A stretch of DNA of 64,000 nt from Lyngbya aestuarii BL J. GTDB taxonomy: Bacteria; Cyanobacteriota; Cyanobacteriia; Cyanobacteriales; Microcoleaceae. The DNA lies in the NCBI RefSeq assembly GCF_000478195.2, contig NZ_AUZM01000002.1, positions 124,001 through 188,000 on the forward strand, written 5' to 3'. Of the stretch, positions 1 through 8,863 are shown piece after piece. The position numbers were made by a program, and so were the translations under genes. A model generated the notes under the pieces. That model was not told where the DNA came from. It was given only the letters and a program-made list of their open reading frames with translations, and did no database searches. Within the stretch, counting starts at the first letter, position 1. Each line of letters opens with the position of its first letter.

Positions 1-735
1 AACGGTGGCATTTGGCCCAAAAATCCGAATTCCTTCGCCTGTGAGTTGGTCTGCTTTAGAACCCCCAACATTAAAGTCTGTTAAGCCAATTTTTGTCTCT
101 GTGGGGGCTAAACCTGCAAACAGATTTTCTAAATCAATTAGGCTGACTGAACCTTCAGGATCGATCGTATACTCATCGTTAGCCTCTCCTTCGTTGGCGA
201 CAAGAAGTTTAGTTCCGTCGGGGGTGAAGGTGAACATATCGGGTAAGGGGCCAGCCATGATCGAAGAAGTTTCTAAGCTGCCATTAAACAGGCTACCGTC
301 GCCGTTGAAGAATAACAGACTGCCGTTGGCTTGGCGATTAACATTTTCAACGCTAACGGCAAACAAACTTTTAGTTTCATAGCTAAATGAACGCACATGA
401 AGCACATTCTCAAACAGATCCGGATTGAGATCCGGAATACTAACCTGACCCGTTTTCCAGGGGTTCATGGGATTGGATAGGTTGAGAATATCAATGGATT
501 GATTGCTACGATTTGTTACAAATAAATTTTGGGTAAAGGGATCAAAGGCAGAAATAAAAGCGGCTTCATCATCAAAAATTCCCGTGGAAAAGCTTCCAAT
601 GGGTTCAAGATTCAGAGTGGCAGCCGTGGCTGAAGCCGAAAGAAAACCGAGTAAAAATGTGGACTGGATTGCTGAGAAAATAAACTGTTTTACAGCTGGG
701 TAGCAGATGCGGCTTCCCCGATCACAATTATTCAT
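1..735 (-). CDS. Choice-of-anchor I family secreted protein (5' part only)
   Basis: This is the first 245 codons of a gene that runs off the left edge of the window. The ATG at 735 is preceded by a GGAGG at 743-747, which fixes the start. A cationic stretch and a hydrophobic segment (about residues 15-38) ending in SATAAT look like a signal peptide. The following beta-rich sequence has the look of choice-of-anchor I proteins, which are related to esterase-like phytase and alkaline phosphatase propeller proteins: a DDEAAFISAFDP stretch, then FTPDGTKLLVANEGEAND, then PEGSVSLIDL. These proteins are exported, and their substrate is generally not known. Family assignment is by motif recognition; enzymatic activity cannot be judged from this fragment. 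Confidence 0.75.
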   Translation of the reverse strand, partial: MNNCDRGSRICYPAVKQFIFSAIQSTFLLGFLSASATAATLNLEPIGSFSTGIFDDEAAFISAFDPFTQNLFVTNRSNQSIDILNLSNPMNPWKTGQVSIPDLNPDLFENVLHVRSFSYETKSLFAVSVENVNRQANGSLLFFNGDGSLFNGSLETSSIMAGPLPDMFTFTPDGTKLLVANEGEANDEYTIDPEGSVSLIDLENLFAGLAPTETKIGLTDFNVGGSKADQLTGEGIRIFGPNATV

Positions 736-1418
736 TCAAAAACCTCCGAATTTAAGTCTATTTTGCAGACATATTACGTCAAAATGTATCAAAACCTTGA
801 AAGAAAAAAGATAATCTGACCGCTGGATATATTGACCAAACAGACCTATTCAATTTCTAACGCTTCTTAGGTTTTCACCACTTTGACCCCATAACCCCTT
901 CCAGATAAGATGCAACAATCTGTTGAGTGAGAACAGATCCCCTGAAAATATAACATTGTATATGTATCACCAACTGTATACCTAGCAATAACGAGGGAAT
1001 TCGATTTGATCTACATCCGCAAGTATACAGAATTCTTGCATTTCTATCGGGTAAATGACAAGCTTTTTCCGAGTATTTACTGAATTTTTACTAAATCTTT
1101 AAAAAAGAACTCCAAAAAAATTTCTGATCAAAACGGCCTTGTAAAGGAAACTCTACATCTCCATAAGCCTTTGAGCGGGTGGGGGTTTGCGGAAATCACC
1201 CTAGCGGTAAGCTATGATGATGATTTATTGTGTTGTTTAGTTAAAGATAGGTTCACTGAACTTCATCATTATTTCACGATTCCTACTCGGTACTACGCTC
1301 CTACTCCCAAAAATACTCTGCATCTACTTCTGACACTCACGAACCGAGTATCGTTTTACGCAAATGTCATACTTGAAGTAAAGACTCTTGTTGACTGACC
1401 ACTACACCAATAAACCCT
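736..1418. other. Intergenic region, no convincing gene
   Basis: About 680 bases of AT-rich sequence lie between two divergent genes and must contain both promoters. Short open frames occur (for example 1171-1398 on the plus strand), but they have no ribosome binding site and no recognisable protein pattern. I see no RNA gene or mobile element. Confidence 0.5.
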
Positions 1419-2360
1419 ATGCTACGCACCTTCTTTGGAAAAACTTTACTCGTAGGGATAGCAACTCTTTTACTGAGTTGTAATACTCAGACAACGGCGG
1501 AAAACCCAGAATCAACTGAACCTCCCGTCAACTCGGAGTTAACAGGAACCATCATCGTTGGAGATGTCACCAGTCAACCGGCCAAAAAAATTAAGCGTTT
1601 TCAACCCTTAGCTGACTATTTAGCTGCGAATCTGGGAGAATTTGGTATAGGTATTGGCGAAGTCAAAGTTGCCCCAGATGTAGAAGCAATGGCAAGCTTG
1701 CTCAAGTCAGGTCAGGTTGATATCTACTTCGACAGTCCCTATCCATCCATGCTTGTCAGCGAACTCTCAAATGCCCAACCCATTCTCCGACGGTGGAAAG
1801 GAGGCGATGCGGCTTATTATACGATCATCTTCGCGATGACAGACAGTGGATTTACCAGTTTACAGGATTTAACCGGTCGCAAGATCGCGTTTGATGACCC
1901 CACCTCCACTTCTGGCTATGTGTTACCGATGGTTCACATGATGGAAGCGGGTTTAAATATGGTCAAGAAAGAATCTTCTGATGAAAGCGTAGAAGCTGAT
2001 CAGGTGGGTTATGTCTTTAGTCAAGATGACCAAAACAATATTCAATGGGTGATCAGTAATCGAGTTGATGCGGCAGCTATCGACCATCGCAGTTTTTTAA
2101 ATATTCCCGCAGAAAGTCGTGAGGCCATGACTGTATTGGCGGAAACTGAAGAAGTCGCCCGTCACGTCGTTTTAGTCAGAGGTGGACTTGATCCGAAATT
2201 GGTTGAACAAATCAAACAAATTCTACTCAATATGGATCAGTCTCCTGAAGGACGGGAGGTGATGGAGAAATTTGAAGAAACAACTAAATTTGATAACTTC
2301 CCCACCGAGGGAGATATCGACAGAATGCGAGAATTGTATGAGAAGGTCAAAAACAAGTGA
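1419..2360 (+). CDS. PhnD-like phosphate/phosphonate-type substrate-binding lipoprotein
   Basis: A 313-residue periplasmic binding protein of the PhnD (type 2) family. The N-terminus is a lipoprotein signal with lipobox LLLSC, putting the lipidated Cys at residue 21. The mature part has the PhnD pattern: [35 protein letters not shown] and the hinge [12 protein letters not shown]. No permease or ATPase gene is nearby. Instead the stop codon overlaps the start of a membrane histidine kinase by four bases (GTGA at 2357-2360), so the two are translationally coupled. I infer that this protein is the ligand-sensing partner of that kinase rather than part of an importer. The ligand is unknown; the family binds phosphite, phosphonates and related anions. 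Confidence 0.85.
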   Translation: MLRTFFGKTLLVGIATLLLSCNTQTTAENPESTEPPVNSELTGTIIVGDVTSQPAKKIKRFQPLADYLAANLGEFGIGIGEVKVAPDVEAMASLLKSGQVDIYFDSPYPSMLVSELSNAQPILRRWKGGDAAYYTIIFAMTDSGFTSLQDLTGRKIAFDDPTSTSGYVLPMVHMMEAGLNMVKKESSDESVEADQVGYVFSQDDQNNIQWVISNRVDAAAIDHRSFLNIPAESREAMTVLAETEEVARHVVLVRGGLDPKLVEQIKQILLNMDQSPEGREVMEKFEETTKFDNFPTEGDIDRMRELYEKVKNK

Positions 2361-4378
2361 GTTGGATGCGCCTTTTTGGGATCAGACGGGTGTCGCTAGC
2401 AACCAAGTTAACATTGGCGATGACAAGCTTGGTCATTGTTGCTGTGGTCAGCGTTACTTGGCTATCCCTACGTCGTGAACAACAAACCTTTCGCAAAGAA
2501 CTTGAACAACAAGCCAGAATTCTTTTAGATGCGTTGGCGGTGACAACAGCGGACTCTCTGTATACGCTCAATGCTGACTTCATGGAAGAAATTATGGAGC
2601 AACTTGGAGCCGATCAAGTTCTCTCCGCCGGACGTATTTATGAAAAACAGGGCCGGATTGTTGCTGATGCCTACAGTGATAGTGTCTTGGTGCATCGAGT
2701 TAAAGCTGATCCATTTGGTCTAATGTTGGTTCAAAGCAATCAGACGATATTTCGGTGGGAAGAAGATCAGTTACTTGCTGGAAAAGCGGTTAAAGTCGGG
2801 CGTCAACGCTTAGGAGCGGTTAGTGTTGGCTTATCGACAGATCCTTTAGAAGCAAAAATGGCAGCCGTTCGTAACCAAGGGTTGATCGTTGCTCTGACGG
2901 CAGCAACAGCCGGAACTGCTCTGGCGTTGATTATGAGTCGTTCGATCACTGAGCCTCTTAAGCAAATGACTTCTGCCACCCAACGTCTAGCTAAGGGGGA
3001 TTTGACTCAAAAAATTACGCTCCACACTCAAGATGAATTGGAGTTACTCGCTGGTTCTTTTAATCGGATGACGGATCAGTTGCGAGAACTGATTGAAAGT
3101 AAGGAAAAATTGATTCAAAGTTTGGAACATCGGGCTGAAGCTCTCCGTCAAAGTGAAGCTAAAAATCGAGCCTTGCTGAATGCAATTCCAGATTTAATGT
3201 TTCGCTTCAGTCGAGAAGGTATTTTTCTGGATTTTAAAGCCTCTCGCAATGGAGATTTGCTTCCGTCTTTGAGTAAGCATCTCAATAAAACAGTCTATGA
3301 TCTCTTGCCACAACACGTCGCTCAACAGTATACGGAATACGTTCTAGAGACTCTGAGAACGAATGAAATACAAATTTTTGAATATGAATGGTTTATCGAG
3401 GGAAAGCGACGCCATTTTGAAGCTCGAATTGTTGTGAGTGGTCGCGATGAAGTGCTGGCAATTGTCCGAGATATTACGGATAATAAGTTAGCTCAAATTG
3501 AGTTACAACAAGCTAAAGAAGCGGCTGAAGCGGCTAACCAAGCAAAAAGTGAATTTTTAGCCAGTATGAGTCATGAGTTACGGACTCCTTTAAATGCAAT
3601 TATTGGATATAGTGATCTACTCCGAGAAGATGCTGAAGATTATGGTTATACTGATTTTGTTCCTGACTTAGTACAGATTAAATCTTCCGGTTTACATTTG
3701 CTGTCTCTGATTCAAGATATTTTAGATATTTCTAAATTAGAATCGGGGGAGATGAATCTTTATTTGGAACATTTTGATATTGCAACGTTGATCAATGAAG
3801 TTCAAGCGATTATTCAACCCTTAGTTAATCAAAACCAGAATCAATTTAAGCTCGACTGTGTTCAGTCGATTGGTTCTATGTATGCTGATCGTACCAAAGT
3901 AAAGCAAGCGTTGTTAAATTTATTGAGTAATGCGGCAAAGTTTACCAAAGAAGGAACGGTGACTTTAAAAGTAACTCGCACTCTACTCACGATTCAAAAT
4001 GGTCAAACTCACTCTGACAAAAATTCTATCAATCATTCTCATCATTCTGAAAAAAGATTGTCTGAAGATTGGGTAATCTTTTCGGTGGAAGATACAGGAA
4101 TTGGGATGACTCCCGAACAAGTTGAAAAGATATTTGATCCTTTTGTTCAAGCTGATAATTCCACCACGAAGCGATATGGTGGGACAGGTTTAGGATTATC
4201 CATCAGTCAGCGTTTTTGTGAGATGATGATGGGTAAAATTACCGTTGAAAGTATAATAAAGGTTGGTTCCACCTTTAGCATTAAACTTCCGGCTGTTGTG
4301 CCTGAATTTTTCACTAAAAAAGAAAAAAAGAAACTTGCTTCTCATGGAGTTGATCAACAGAAAAAACAACATTCCTGA
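2357..4378 (+). CDS. Membrane sensor histidine kinase (HAMP-PAS-HisKA-HATPase)
   Basis: 673 residues starting with GTG at 2357, inside the stop of the PhnD-like gene. Order of parts: a transmembrane helix near residues 15-37, an extracytoplasmic sensor region to about 170, a second transmembrane helix (about 172-195), HAMP (about 195-250), a PAS domain (about 270-380), then the kinase core. The phosphoacceptor is His406 in [11 protein letters not shown]. The ATP domain has DTGIGM and [10 protein letters not shown]. There is no receiver domain and no response regulator next door, so the output partner is elsewhere. The coupling to a PhnD-like lipoprotein suggests periplasmic ligand sensing. 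Family assignment is firm; signal and target are inferred or unknown. Confidence 0.9.
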   Translation: MSWMRLFGIRRVSLATKLTLAMTSLVIVAVVSVTWLSLRREQQTFRKELEQQARILLDALAVTTADSLYTLNADFMEEIMEQLGADQVLSAGRIYEKQGRIVADAYSDSVLVHRVKADPFGLMLVQSNQTIFRWEEDQLLAGKAVKVGRQRLGAVSVGLSTDPLEAKMAAVRNQGLIVALTAATAGTALALIMSRSITEPLKQMTSATQRLAKGDLTQKITLHTQDELELLAGSFNRMTDQLRELIESKEKLIQSLEHRAEALRQSEAKNRALLNAIPDLMFRFSREGIFLDFKASRNGDLLPSLSKHLNKTVYDLLPQHVAQQYTEYVLETLRTNEIQIFEYEWFIEGKRRHFEARIVVSGRDEVLAIVRDITDNKLAQIELQQAKEAAEAANQAKSEFLASMSHELRTPLNAIIGYSDLLREDAEDYGYTDFVPDLVQIKSSGLHLLSLIQDILDISKLESGEMNLYLEHFDIATLINEVQAIIQPLVNQNQNQFKLDCVQSIGSMYADRTKVKQALLNLLSNAAKFTKEGTVTLKVTRTLLTIQNGQTHSDKNSINHSHHSEKRLSEDWVIFSVEDTGIGMTPEQVEKIFDPFVQADNSTTKRYGGTGLGLSISQRFCEMMMGKITVESIIKVGSTFSIKLPAVVPEFFTKKEKKKLASHGVDQQKKQHS

Positions 4379-4389
4379 ACTCCTCTAGA

Positions 4390-4725
4390 TTATTCTTGAG
4401 TGTGTTGAAACTCGATTCCCCAGATGTGCATTTGTTCGATTAAAGGTTGAAGACTCTCTCCCTTTGGGGTTAGCGAATATTCAACTTTTGGGGGAATCTC
4501 TGCATACACTTTTCGATTAACCAGACCATCGGCTTCCATTTCTCGTAGATGTTGTGTTAACATCTTTTGAGTAATTCCAGTTAGCGATCGCTGAAGTTCA
4601 TTAAACCGTTTTACCTGGGAAAACAATTCTCGCCAAATCAACAATTTCCACCGCCCACTCATCATTGCCAGTGTCGTCTCAGCCGGACAATGTTCTTTCT
4701 TAGACTGTTCTTTGGGAGCTTGCAT
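4390..4725 (-). CDS. HxlR-family winged-helix transcriptional regulator
   Basis: 111 residues with the HxlR pattern: CPAE near the N-terminus (Cys13, a residue often redox-active in this family), MSGRWKLLIWRELF, and the DNA-binding region RFNELQRSLTGITQKMLTQ followed by LREMEADGLVNR in the wing. The gene is divergent from the pirin gene, with 114 bases between them that carry short palindromes. HxlR regulators usually control the adjacent divergent oxidoreductase or dioxygenase gene, so regulation of the pirin by this protein is the simplest inference. Confidence 0.9.
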   Translation of the reverse strand: MQAPKEQSKKEHCPAETTLAMMSGRWKLLIWRELFSQVKRFNELQRSLTGITQKMLTQHLREMEADGLVNRKVYAEIPPKVEYSLTPKGESLQPLIEQMHIWGIEFQHTQE

Positions 4726-4748
4726 AGTTACTTTTTGGATACGGTCTT

Positions 4749-4802
4749 ACTTCAAAGTGCCTACTTCACAGTTTACCCCAACTTGATCTACTCTCAAAGT
4801 AG
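4749..4802. promoter_or_regulatory. Probable HxlR operator region
   Basis: The intergenic region between the divergent hxlR-type and pirin genes holds two short palindromes. The first, at 4749-4758, has arms ACTT/AAGT around CA. The second, at 4788-4802, has perfect arms CTACT/AGTAG around CTCAA. Related ACTTC words also occur at 4763-4767. Spaced repeats of this kind are typical of HxlR binding sites, but no footprint is known here. Confidence 0.4.
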
Positions 4803-4839
4803 AAAGATTGATCTCCCTAAATTTTAGGAGTTTTAAACA

Positions 4840-5541
4840 ATGATTACCCTTCGTAAATCTCAAGAAAGAGGACAGGCAAACTTAGGATGGTTAAACAGTT
4901 TTCATACCTTTTCTTTTGGTCATTATTATGATCCAAAACAGATGGGCTTTCATGCTTTACGAGTGATTAACGAAGATCGAATTCGTCCCAGTAAAGGCTT
5001 TGGCACCCACGGACATCAAGACATGGAAATTATTACTTATATCTTAGAAGGTTCACTCCAACATCAAGATAGCACCGGAACGGGTACAATCATAAAGAAA
5101 GGAGAAGTTCAACGGATGAGTGCCGGAACGGGGATTTTTCACAGTGAGTTCAACGCTTCTCAAACTGAACCCGTTCATTTGCTACAAATTTGGATACTTC
5201 CCCATCAAACCGGACTCCAGCCCAGCTACGAACAAAAAGTCTTTAACCTATTAGAAACTCCAGGTCAATTTCAATTGATTGGATCTGCAAACCCTTCCAA
5301 TGGCTCGTTAACCATTCATCAAGATGTAAACTTGTATGGTACTATTTTACCGTCCGGGAGTCGTAATACCTATTCCCTCTCTCCTCAACGCCACGCCTGG
5401 GTGCAAGTGGTTCGGGGTGAACTCCTTCTCGATGGTATGGCTTTAAAATCAGGGGATGGAGTTGCAATCAGTGATCAAAGACAAATTATCCTCGAAGCAA
5501 CACAAGAAGCGGAAATATTATTATTCGATCTCGCTGAGTAA
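4840..5541 (+). CDS. Pirin family protein (bicupin)
   Basis: 233 residues, the normal pirin length, with AGGAG ten bases before the ATG. The metal ligands of the N-terminal cupin are visible: His57 and His59 (THGHQDME), His101 and Glu103 (GIFHSEFN). Pirins of this type bind iron, and some oxidise quercetin (quercetin 2,3-dioxygenase activity). In bacteria many are stress-induced. The divergent HxlR-type regulator fits induction by a redox or electrophile signal. The physiological substrate is unknown. Confidence 0.9.
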   Translation: MITLRKSQERGQANLGWLNSFHTFSFGHYYDPKQMGFHALRVINEDRIRPSKGFGTHGHQDMEIITYILEGSLQHQDSTGTGTIIKKGEVQRMSAGTGIFHSEFNASQTEPVHLLQIWILPHQTGLQPSYEQKVFNLLETPGQFQLIGSANPSNGSLTIHQDVNLYGTILPSGSRNTYSLSPQRHAWVQVVRGELLLDGMALKSGDGVAISDQRQIILEATQEAEILLFDLAE

Positions 5542-5943
5542 AGTCCAAGTCAAAAGATTACCATCGATGAGCCAATTAATGATATTCTAAGCATTAGCGA
5601 ATCTAGAACTGTGACCCGCAGACAGTCAGTTAGGGGCGGTTTTGACAAAATGTTGATTGATCCAATCGGTTATAAAGCGATCACCGTTCATCCACCAAAA
5701 CAGATAGAGATAGCCCTATCGTGTTTTCACCCTGAAAAAGACACAACTCAGAAGTCAAAAGTCAAGAATATTTTACATTTTGTCTCCTCTGGTTAAGGAA
5801 TTTGAGAGCAAAAACAGCAATATTGGGATCATCCGTCCGCATCCATTATCCCTATGTGTGTCTGTTTCGCTTTAAAATCCAAAGATATTGTAAAGTTATC
5901 AGCAAGCCCCTATCTGTTTTCTCTCTACTCAAGTTAAATTACT
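5542..5943. other. Intergenic region, no convincing gene
   Basis: About 400 bases between the pirin gene and the GH57 gene. Two short plus-strand frames (5611-5796 and 5802-6041, the latter running into the GH57 gene) lack a ribosome binding site and any protein pattern. It presumably contains the promoter of the branching-enzyme gene. Confidence 0.4.
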
Positions 5944-7536
5944 ATGGCTATTGGCTATCTCGCTCTGGTTCTTCATGCTCATCTGCCTTTTGTCCGACAT
6001 CCAGAGAGCGATTATGTCTTAGAGGAAGAATGGCTGTTTGAAGCGATCTCAGAAACCTATGTCCCCCTGATCAAAATGTTTGAAGGGTTAAAACGGGATG
6101 GGGTTGAATTTAAAATGACCATGAGTTTGACACCGCCTTTAGTGTCAATGTTACGCGACCCCCTCTTACAAGACCGTTTTGACAAGCATCTTAGACAACT
6201 TCAACACCTCGTCGAACAAGAAGCCACCCGCAACAAACATCACGGTCATCTTCGCTACTTAGCGGAACACTATATTCAAGAATTTATTGAAGTTCGAGAA
6301 GTCTGGGAACGCTACCAGGGAGACTTAGTTGCAGCCTTTAAGCAATTTCAAGACACCAATAATCTAGAGATTATCACCTGCGGGGCAACTCATGGTTATT
6401 TACCATTAATGAAAATGTACCCCCAGGCGGTTTGGGCGCAAATCAAAGTCGCCTGTGAACATTATGAGGAAAATTTTGGTTGTCCACCGAGGGGAATTTG
6501 GCTCCCGGAATGTGCCTATTTTGATGGTTTAGACCGCCAAATTGCCGATGCAGGTTTACGCTATTTTCTCACCGATTGTCATGGGGTTCTCTACGCCCGT
6601 CCTCGTCCCCGTTTTGGCACTTATACTCCTATTTTTACAGAATCGGGTACTGCTGTTTTTGCACGGGATCATGAATCTTCTCAACAGGTGTGGTCTTCGG
6701 AGGTTGGCTATCCGGGGGCGCCGGAATATCGGGAATTTTATAAAGATTTGGGCTGGGAAGCCGAATATGAATATATTAAGCCTTATATTATGCCCAATGG
6801 CCAACGGAAAAATACGGGCGTTAAATATCACAAAATTACAGGTCGTGGGGTTGGACTGTCTGAGAAAGAATTGTATGATCCCTACTGGGCGCGACAAAAA
6901 ACAACCGAACACGCTGAAAACTTTATGCACAACCGTGGGCATCAAGTTGAGCATCTCTACAGTATTATGCAGCGTCCTCCGATTATTGTTTCGCCCTATG
7001 ACGCTGAACTGTTTGGACATTGGTGGTATGAAGGCCCCTGGTTCTTGGATTCTTTATTCCGCAAGACCTGGTTTGACCAAAAAACCTATAGCATGATTCA
7101 CTTGGCCGATTATCTCAAAAAACATCCCACCAATCAAGTCTGCAAACCTGCTCAGTCGAGTTGGGGTTACAAAGGGTTCCATGAATATTGGCTCAACCAT
7201 ACTAATAGTTGGATTTATCCCCACCTTCACAAAGCGGCTGAACGGATGATTACGATGGCTTGTCGAGAACCCACTGATGAACTTGAGCGTCGCGCCCTCA
7301 ACCAAGCCGCACGGGAATTGCTCTTAGCTCAATCTTCGGACTGGGCGTTTATTATGAGTACCGGAACGATGGTTCCCTATGCAGTGCGTCGGACTCAATC
7401 TCACCTGATGCGCTTTAATAAGCTCTTTGAGGATGTTCTACAAGGTAAAATCGACTCCGGTTGGTTGCAAAAAGTCGAAGCCATTGACAATATTTTTCCC
7501 AATATTGATTATCACGTCTATAGACCTCTCCTTTGA
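5944..7536 (+). CDS. GH57 1,4-alpha-glucan branching enzyme
   Basis: 530 residues of a glycoside hydrolase family 57 protein with the C-terminal DUF1957 domain found in branching enzymes. It begins MAIGYLALVLHAHLPFVRHP, the family signature. The nucleophile is Glu189 in WLPECAY and the acid/base is Asp353 in YDAELFGHWWYEGP. The tail carries SDWAFIMSTGTMVPYAVRR, typical of DUF1957. The enzyme makes alpha-1,6 branches in glycogen, and cyanobacteria often carry it beside the GH13 enzyme GlgB. It stands alone here. Assignment is firm; branching rather than amylase activity rests on family membership. Confidence 0.9.
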   Translation: MAIGYLALVLHAHLPFVRHPESDYVLEEEWLFEAISETYVPLIKMFEGLKRDGVEFKMTMSLTPPLVSMLRDPLLQDRFDKHLRQLQHLVEQEATRNKHHGHLRYLAEHYIQEFIEVREVWERYQGDLVAAFKQFQDTNNLEIITCGATHGYLPLMKMYPQAVWAQIKVACEHYEENFGCPPRGIWLPECAYFDGLDRQIADAGLRYFLTDCHGVLYARPRPRFGTYTPIFTESGTAVFARDHESSQQVWSSEVGYPGAPEYREFYKDLGWEAEYEYIKPYIMPNGQRKNTGVKYHKITGRGVGLSEKELYDPYWARQKTTEHAENFMHNRGHQVEHLYSIMQRPPIIVSPYDAELFGHWWYEGPWFLDSLFRKTWFDQKTYSMIHLADYLKKHPTNQVCKPAQSSWGYKGFHEYWLNHTNSWIYPHLHKAAERMITMACREPTDELERRALNQAARELLLAQSSDWAFIMSTGTMVPYAVRRTQSHLMRFNKLFEDVLQGKIDSGWLQKVEAIDNIFPNIDYHVYRPLL

Positions 7537-8080
7537 CACCTCCCCCCAGTTGAAAGCAGGGCTGTTTCATTCTCAGTCAACCGTTCCCCTGCTTGAAAAG
7601 CCGGAGCCTGCGGTTGACTCGATTCCCGAGTTAAAAATTGCCGGGGGGGATAGGGTGGTGGGGTGATGGGGAGAAAGAGTTATGGGGTGGTGGGGAGAGG
7701 AGTTTTTTCCGAGGAAAAATAGCTTTTTATAGCACTACGCGAATACGTGTTTGACATTTCTAAATCCTAAAACCCCTTCCCAGTCTACTGTTCCCTGATC
7801 CGTCGTTCCCTGTTCCCGATTCAAGTAGCGCTATATTAATAAAAATCGTCCCTACCTCCCTACCTCCCTACCTCCCCACCCCCCACAAATCAAGTTTTAG
7901 GGCCTTAACGCGCACGGCCCTGATGGGGAGGTGGGGAGGAGATCTTGACTTCACGACTTCAAGCCATTTCTCTGTGTGAGCAGCCAGGAGCTTTTTTTTG
8001 AGCAATAAACAGGAGAGAGGATAGCGTTTATTTTAATTTTATGTAAACTTTTGTAAAGATTTGTACTCAAAGCTAATTTT
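7537..8080. other. Long intergenic region with simple repeats and inverted repeats
   Basis: Low-complexity sequence without a gene. It contains a 9-bp perfect inverted repeat (AGTCAACCG at 7575-7583 against 7611-7619), G-rich runs around 7645-7705, and three copies of the 8-mer CCTACCTC at 7851-7874. Such G/C-asymmetric filler is common between genes of filamentous cyanobacteria. Confidence 0.5.
7871..7939. repeat. Nested inverted repeat (possible RNA hairpin)
   Basis: The outer arms CCTCCCCACC (7871-7880) and GGTGGGGAGG (7930-7939) are perfectly complementary. Inside them AGGGCC (7899-7904) pairs with GGCCCT (7916-7921). It lies between the GH57 gene and gifA and could be a terminator-like structure or part of a dispersed repeat. 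It has no clear T-run. Confidence 0.4.
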
Positions 8081-8112
8081 GTAAAATACGCTACAGAATT
8101 TTCGTGTATGAT
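8053..8112 (+). promoter_or_regulatory. gifA promoter with two perfect NtcA boxes
   Basis: Two copies of GTA-N8-TAC, the NtcA consensus, lie 28 bases apart: 8053-8066 and 8081-8094. A -10 hexamer TATGAT follows at 8107-8112, placing transcription start near 8119. The second box is then centred about 31 bases upstream of the start, over the core promoter. That is the arrangement expected for NtcA repression, which is known for gifA in Synechocystis. A weaker -10 (TACGCT, 8087-8092) is 20 bases after the first box, the spacing of an NtcA-activated promoter, so the first box could alternatively activate. Confidence 0.7.
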
Positions 8113-8117
8113 GAAAG

Positions 8118-8142
8118 AGTGAGTAAAAGAAACAGACTCACT
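8118..8142 (+). promoter_or_regulatory. 5' leader hairpin of gifA
   Basis: AGTGAGT (8118-8124) and ACTCACT (8136-8142) form a perfect 7-bp stem with an 11-base loop, exactly at the predicted 5' end of the transcript. Such a stem may stabilise the mRNA. I do not see the conserved three-stem glutamine riboswitch known from gifB leaders. Confidence 0.4.
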
Positions 8143-8176
8143 AGACCGTATTAACCCCCTAAAGGAGAAACAAAAA

Positions 8177-8371
8177 ATGGGTACTGAAGACCAAGCACGG
8201 GCGTTGATGATGCGCCACCACCACTTGATCAAAAACCGTCAGCAATCGATGCTGAATCGCACCGCCGATGAAGTCGGTTTAGAAGCCGGAAATTACTGGA
8301 ATCACATTCAAGGAAAGCCCCACCCCACTTTCAGCCAAAACTATGATCGCAGCAATGCTTCCATGAGCTAA
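8177..8371 (+). CDS. gifA: Glutamine synthetase inactivating factor IF7 (copy 1)
   Basis: A 64-residue basic protein recognised as IF7. It has the RALMMRHH, KNRQQSMLNR and QGKP...YDRSNAS blocks typical of the family. Arg8, Arg21 and Arg28, the positions reported as needed for binding glutamine synthetase in characterised IF7 proteins, are all present. IF7 binds and blocks type I glutamine synthetase when ammonium is plentiful. GGAG sits 11 bases before the ATG. The promoter carries NtcA boxes, in agreement with NtcA control. A second copy follows 85 bases downstream. Confidence 0.9.
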   Translation: MGTEDQARALMMRHHHLIKNRQQSMLNRTADEVGLEAGNYWNHIQGKPHPTFSQNYDRSNASMS

Positions 8372-8392
8372 AAGTGAGCTAGGGTTACTCTG

Positions 8393-8410
8393 AGAATTCA
8401 TTACAATTCT
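8393..8410 (+). terminator. Weak hairpin between the two gifA copies
   Basis: AGAATT (8393-8398) and AATTCT (8405-8410) form a 6-bp AT-rich stem with a 6-base loop, followed by TTAAG. It could attenuate readthrough or act as an mRNA processing boundary. It is too weak to be called a strong terminator. Confidence 0.25.
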
Positions 8411-8456
8411 TTAAGAAAAAATCAAGATTAATTCAAATCTGAGGAGAGAAATCAAA

Positions 8457-8651
8457 ATGGGTACTCAAGATCAAGCACGTTCTTTAATGATGCGCCATCA
8501 CATGATGGTGAAAAATCGTCAACAAGCAATGCTCAATCGCGTCGCCGATGAAGTGGGTATTGAAGTCGGTGACTATCACAGCACGATTCAAGGTAAGCCG
8601 ACTGAAAGCTTCCGTAGCAGCTATGATCGTAGTCACGCTTCCATGAGCTAG
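8457..8651 (+). CDS. gifA: Glutamine synthetase inactivating factor IF7 (copy 2)
   Basis: A 64-residue paralogue of the preceding gene, about two-thirds identical, with the same length, the same start MGT-DQAR and the same end ASMS. Arg8, Arg21 and Arg28 are again present (QARSLM, KNRQQAMLNR). GAGGAG lies 8 bases before the ATG. No NtcA box is visible in the 85 bases between the copies, so it is probably cotranscribed from the first promoter. The copies differ mainly in the middle (YWNH against YHST) and may differ in affinity or stability. Confidence 0.88.
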   Translation: MGTQDQARSLMMRHHMMVKNRQQAMLNRVADEVGIEVGDYHSTIQGKPTESFRSSYDRSHASMS

Positions 8652-8681
8652 TTTAATGTGTCACTAAAGATGATTATTTAT

Positions 8682-8724
8682 GAAAGTCCTGCCCCCAACA
8701 CTTCGCTTCGGGGGTAGGATTTTC
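8682..8724 (+). terminator. Strong hairpin terminator after the gifA pair
   Basis: A 15-bp stem with G-U pairs (8682-8696 against 8710-8724) contains runs of CCCCC and GGGGG, with a 13-base loop. It is followed by a short AT-rich stretch ending in TATTTTT. It lies 30 bases after the second gifA stop and probably ends that transcript. Confidence 0.65.
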
Positions 8725-8863
8725 ACGATTATATTTTTCAACACGATATTGATCAGATTATAATATAAATTCTGAGACTGGCTCCCATCGTAGAATTGTG
8801 TTGTCAGACGTCGGTTGCTGGGTTCTCTGGTTTAAAATTAAACAATTGTATGGATTTTTTTGT

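Noticed and set aside
1171-1398. 75-codon frame upstream of the PhnD-like gene
   Set aside because: No ribosome binding site, no protein-like pattern, no recognised relatives.
6542-7096. A 184-codon frame inside the GH57 gene
   Set aside because: Shadow of a well-supported enzyme gene in another frame.
7845-7882. Possible CRISPR-like array at the CCTACCTC repeats
   Set aside because: Unit is 8 bases, directly adjacent and without spacers; it is a simple tandem repeat.
8118-8176. Glutamine riboswitch in the gifA leader
   Set aside because: Only one simple hairpin is visible; the conserved multi-stem core of the glnA-type glutamine riboswitch was not found.
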